5,393 nt of DNA from Pseudomonadota bacterium (GTDB lineage: Bacteria > BMS3Abin14): the NCBI GenBank assembly GCA_003229755.1, contig QIFJ01000135.1, forward strand, positions 1 through 5,393. The letters are read 5' to 3'. Made by a program: the position numbers and the translations under genes. The notes beneath the pieces were generated by a model, which was given only the letters and a program-made list of their open reading frames with translations, made no database searches and had not been told where the DNA came from. Every line of letters starts with the position of its first letter. Within the stretch, counting starts at the first letter, position 1. Of this stretch, positions 4,371 to 5,393 are shown in pieces.

Positions 4371-5393
4371 ATGAAAATAGGAATTCCCAGTGAGATCAAG
4401 GACAACGAATACAGGGTCGGCATAGTTCCATCGGGAGTTGAGGAGCTGGTATCGAACGGTCATGAGGTCATGATCCAGGAAGGAGCTGGACTGGGCAGTG
4501 GTATTACAGATGAGGATTTCGTTTCCGCGGGTGCTGTCATACATCCGGATGCCCCTACCGTATGGGGCGTAGCCGATCTTGTAATGAAGGTAAAAGAGCC
4601 CCTTTTGGAGGAATATGATCTTCTTAAAGACAATCAGATCCTCTTTACCTTTCTGCACCTGGCCCCCCTTCCTGATCTTGTTGATGTACTCCTTGACAGG
4701 GGAATCAGGTCGGTGGCCTACGAAACGATCCAGCTTCCCGACGGCAGCCTGCCTCTCCTGGCGCCCATGAGCCAGGTGGCGGGAAAGATGGCCGTCCAGC
4801 TGGCTGGGGGGAGTTCCGGGAACCAAACACGGGAGGATAGCAATAATCGGGGGCGGTAACGTCGGGATCAACGCTGCCAAAGTGGCCTACGGGCTGGGCG
4901 CCGAAGTTGTGATCATCGACAGGGACCACAATCGTCTAAGTTACATTGACGATATCTTTGACGGTAAGGTCGTTACACTTATGTCCAACACAAGGAATAT
5001 AAGGGAGGCCGCCTGGGCCTGCGATATGCTGGTTGGCGGAGTTCTCCTTGCAGGAGCCCTGTCTCCCAGGCTGATCAACCGGGAGCTCCTTAGGGGGATG
5101 AAGAACGGCAGCGTCTTTGTGGACGTCTCCATCGACCAGGGGGGAATTTCCGAAACCAGCCGGCCCACGTCCCACTCGGACCCTGTCTACACTGAAGAGG
5201 GGATCATCCACTACTGTGTACCCAATATTCCCGGTTCCGTACCGGCAACCAGCACTTACGCTCTTACCAACGTAACCCTGCCCTACTGCAGGAAGCTGGC
5301 CTCCGGCGATCTGGAAAAAGTCCTGAAATCAGACCCTTCACTGGCCGCCGGGGTGAACACCTGGGACGGGGCTATAACGTGTGAACCGGTAGC
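4371..5393 (+). pseudogene. ald: Alanine dehydrogenase, internally deleted and frameshifted; 3' end outside window
   Basis: Ald interconverts L-alanine + NAD+ + H2O and pyruvate + ammonia + NADH in the cytoplasm. The first frame (4371-4805) reads MKIGIPSEIKDNEYRVG and keeps the pyruvate-site residues R15, K75 and H96 at family positions, ending ...APMSQVAGKMAVQLA (131-145). It then runs out of frame to TAA 4857-4859. From 4807 the next frame resumes as GGVPGTKHGRIAIIGGGNVG (Rossmann NAD loop) and continues with VVIIDRD, VDVSIDQGG (catalytic-region Asp), ETSRPTSHSDP and TSTYALTNVTLPY to the window edge, with no stop. About 15 residues that normally link QIG/QLA to GGVPG are missing, a net loss of about 44-47 bases. 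About 15-20 C-terminal residues should lie beyond 5393. ATG 4371 has GGGAGG six bases upstream and is the canonical start. As written the enzyme cannot be made whole; real deletion or assembly error cannot be separated here. Confidence 0.9.

Noticed and set aside
4329..4880. 183-residue minus-strand frame opposite ald
   Set aside because: Shadow of ald: the plus-strand frame matches Ald throughout while the opposite frame shows no domain.

Overview
The window looks like chromosomal DNA from a free-living Gram-negative bacterium of moderate GC content. The mix of genes (an FHA/Ser-Thr kinase/LysM cluster, a PaaI-type thioesterase, a small cupin and an alanine dehydrogenase) and the many short palindromic repeats remind me of Desulfobacterota (former Deltaproteobacteria). 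That placement is an inference from style and not proven by any marker here.

Layout. (1) 1-2299, plus strand: a compact operon made of the last 30 codons of an FHA-domain protein, a complete membrane-anchored Hanks-type Ser/Thr kinase with a C-terminal PEGA domain, and an exported protein with three LysM domains and a TPR-like tail. The last two genes overlap by four bases (TTGA). Together they look like an envelope-sensing phosphorylation module: FHA as phospho-Thr reader, kinase as transducer, and PEGA and LysM on the outer face of the inner membrane. (2) 2300-2340: a hairpin between convergent transcription units. (3) 2360-3115, minus strand: a hotdog-fold thioesterase followed by a small membrane/coiled-coil protein gene that carries a frameshift. 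(4) 3216-3899: a one-gene minus-strand unit encoding a small cupin, with a strong intrinsic terminator, enclosed by two copies of a 54-bp sequence in inverted orientation (47 of 54 identical). (5) 3916-4370: a gene-free stretch with a 12-bp-stem hairpin, a roughly 50-bp GC-rich/palindromic unit repeated twice, an AT-rich segment, and two tandem arrays of a GTTGAA(A/G/C) heptamer. (6) 4371-5393, plus strand: alanine dehydrogenase (ald), running off the end of the window. It is broken by a deletion of about 44-47 nt that removes about 15 residues and shifts the frame.

I see no phage, CRISPR, tRNA, rRNA or transposase gene. No clearly new multi-gene system is visible. The strongest items for a second look are the inverted repeat pair around the cupin gene, the dense repeat cluster next to it, the two broken reading frames, and the kinase/LysM module.
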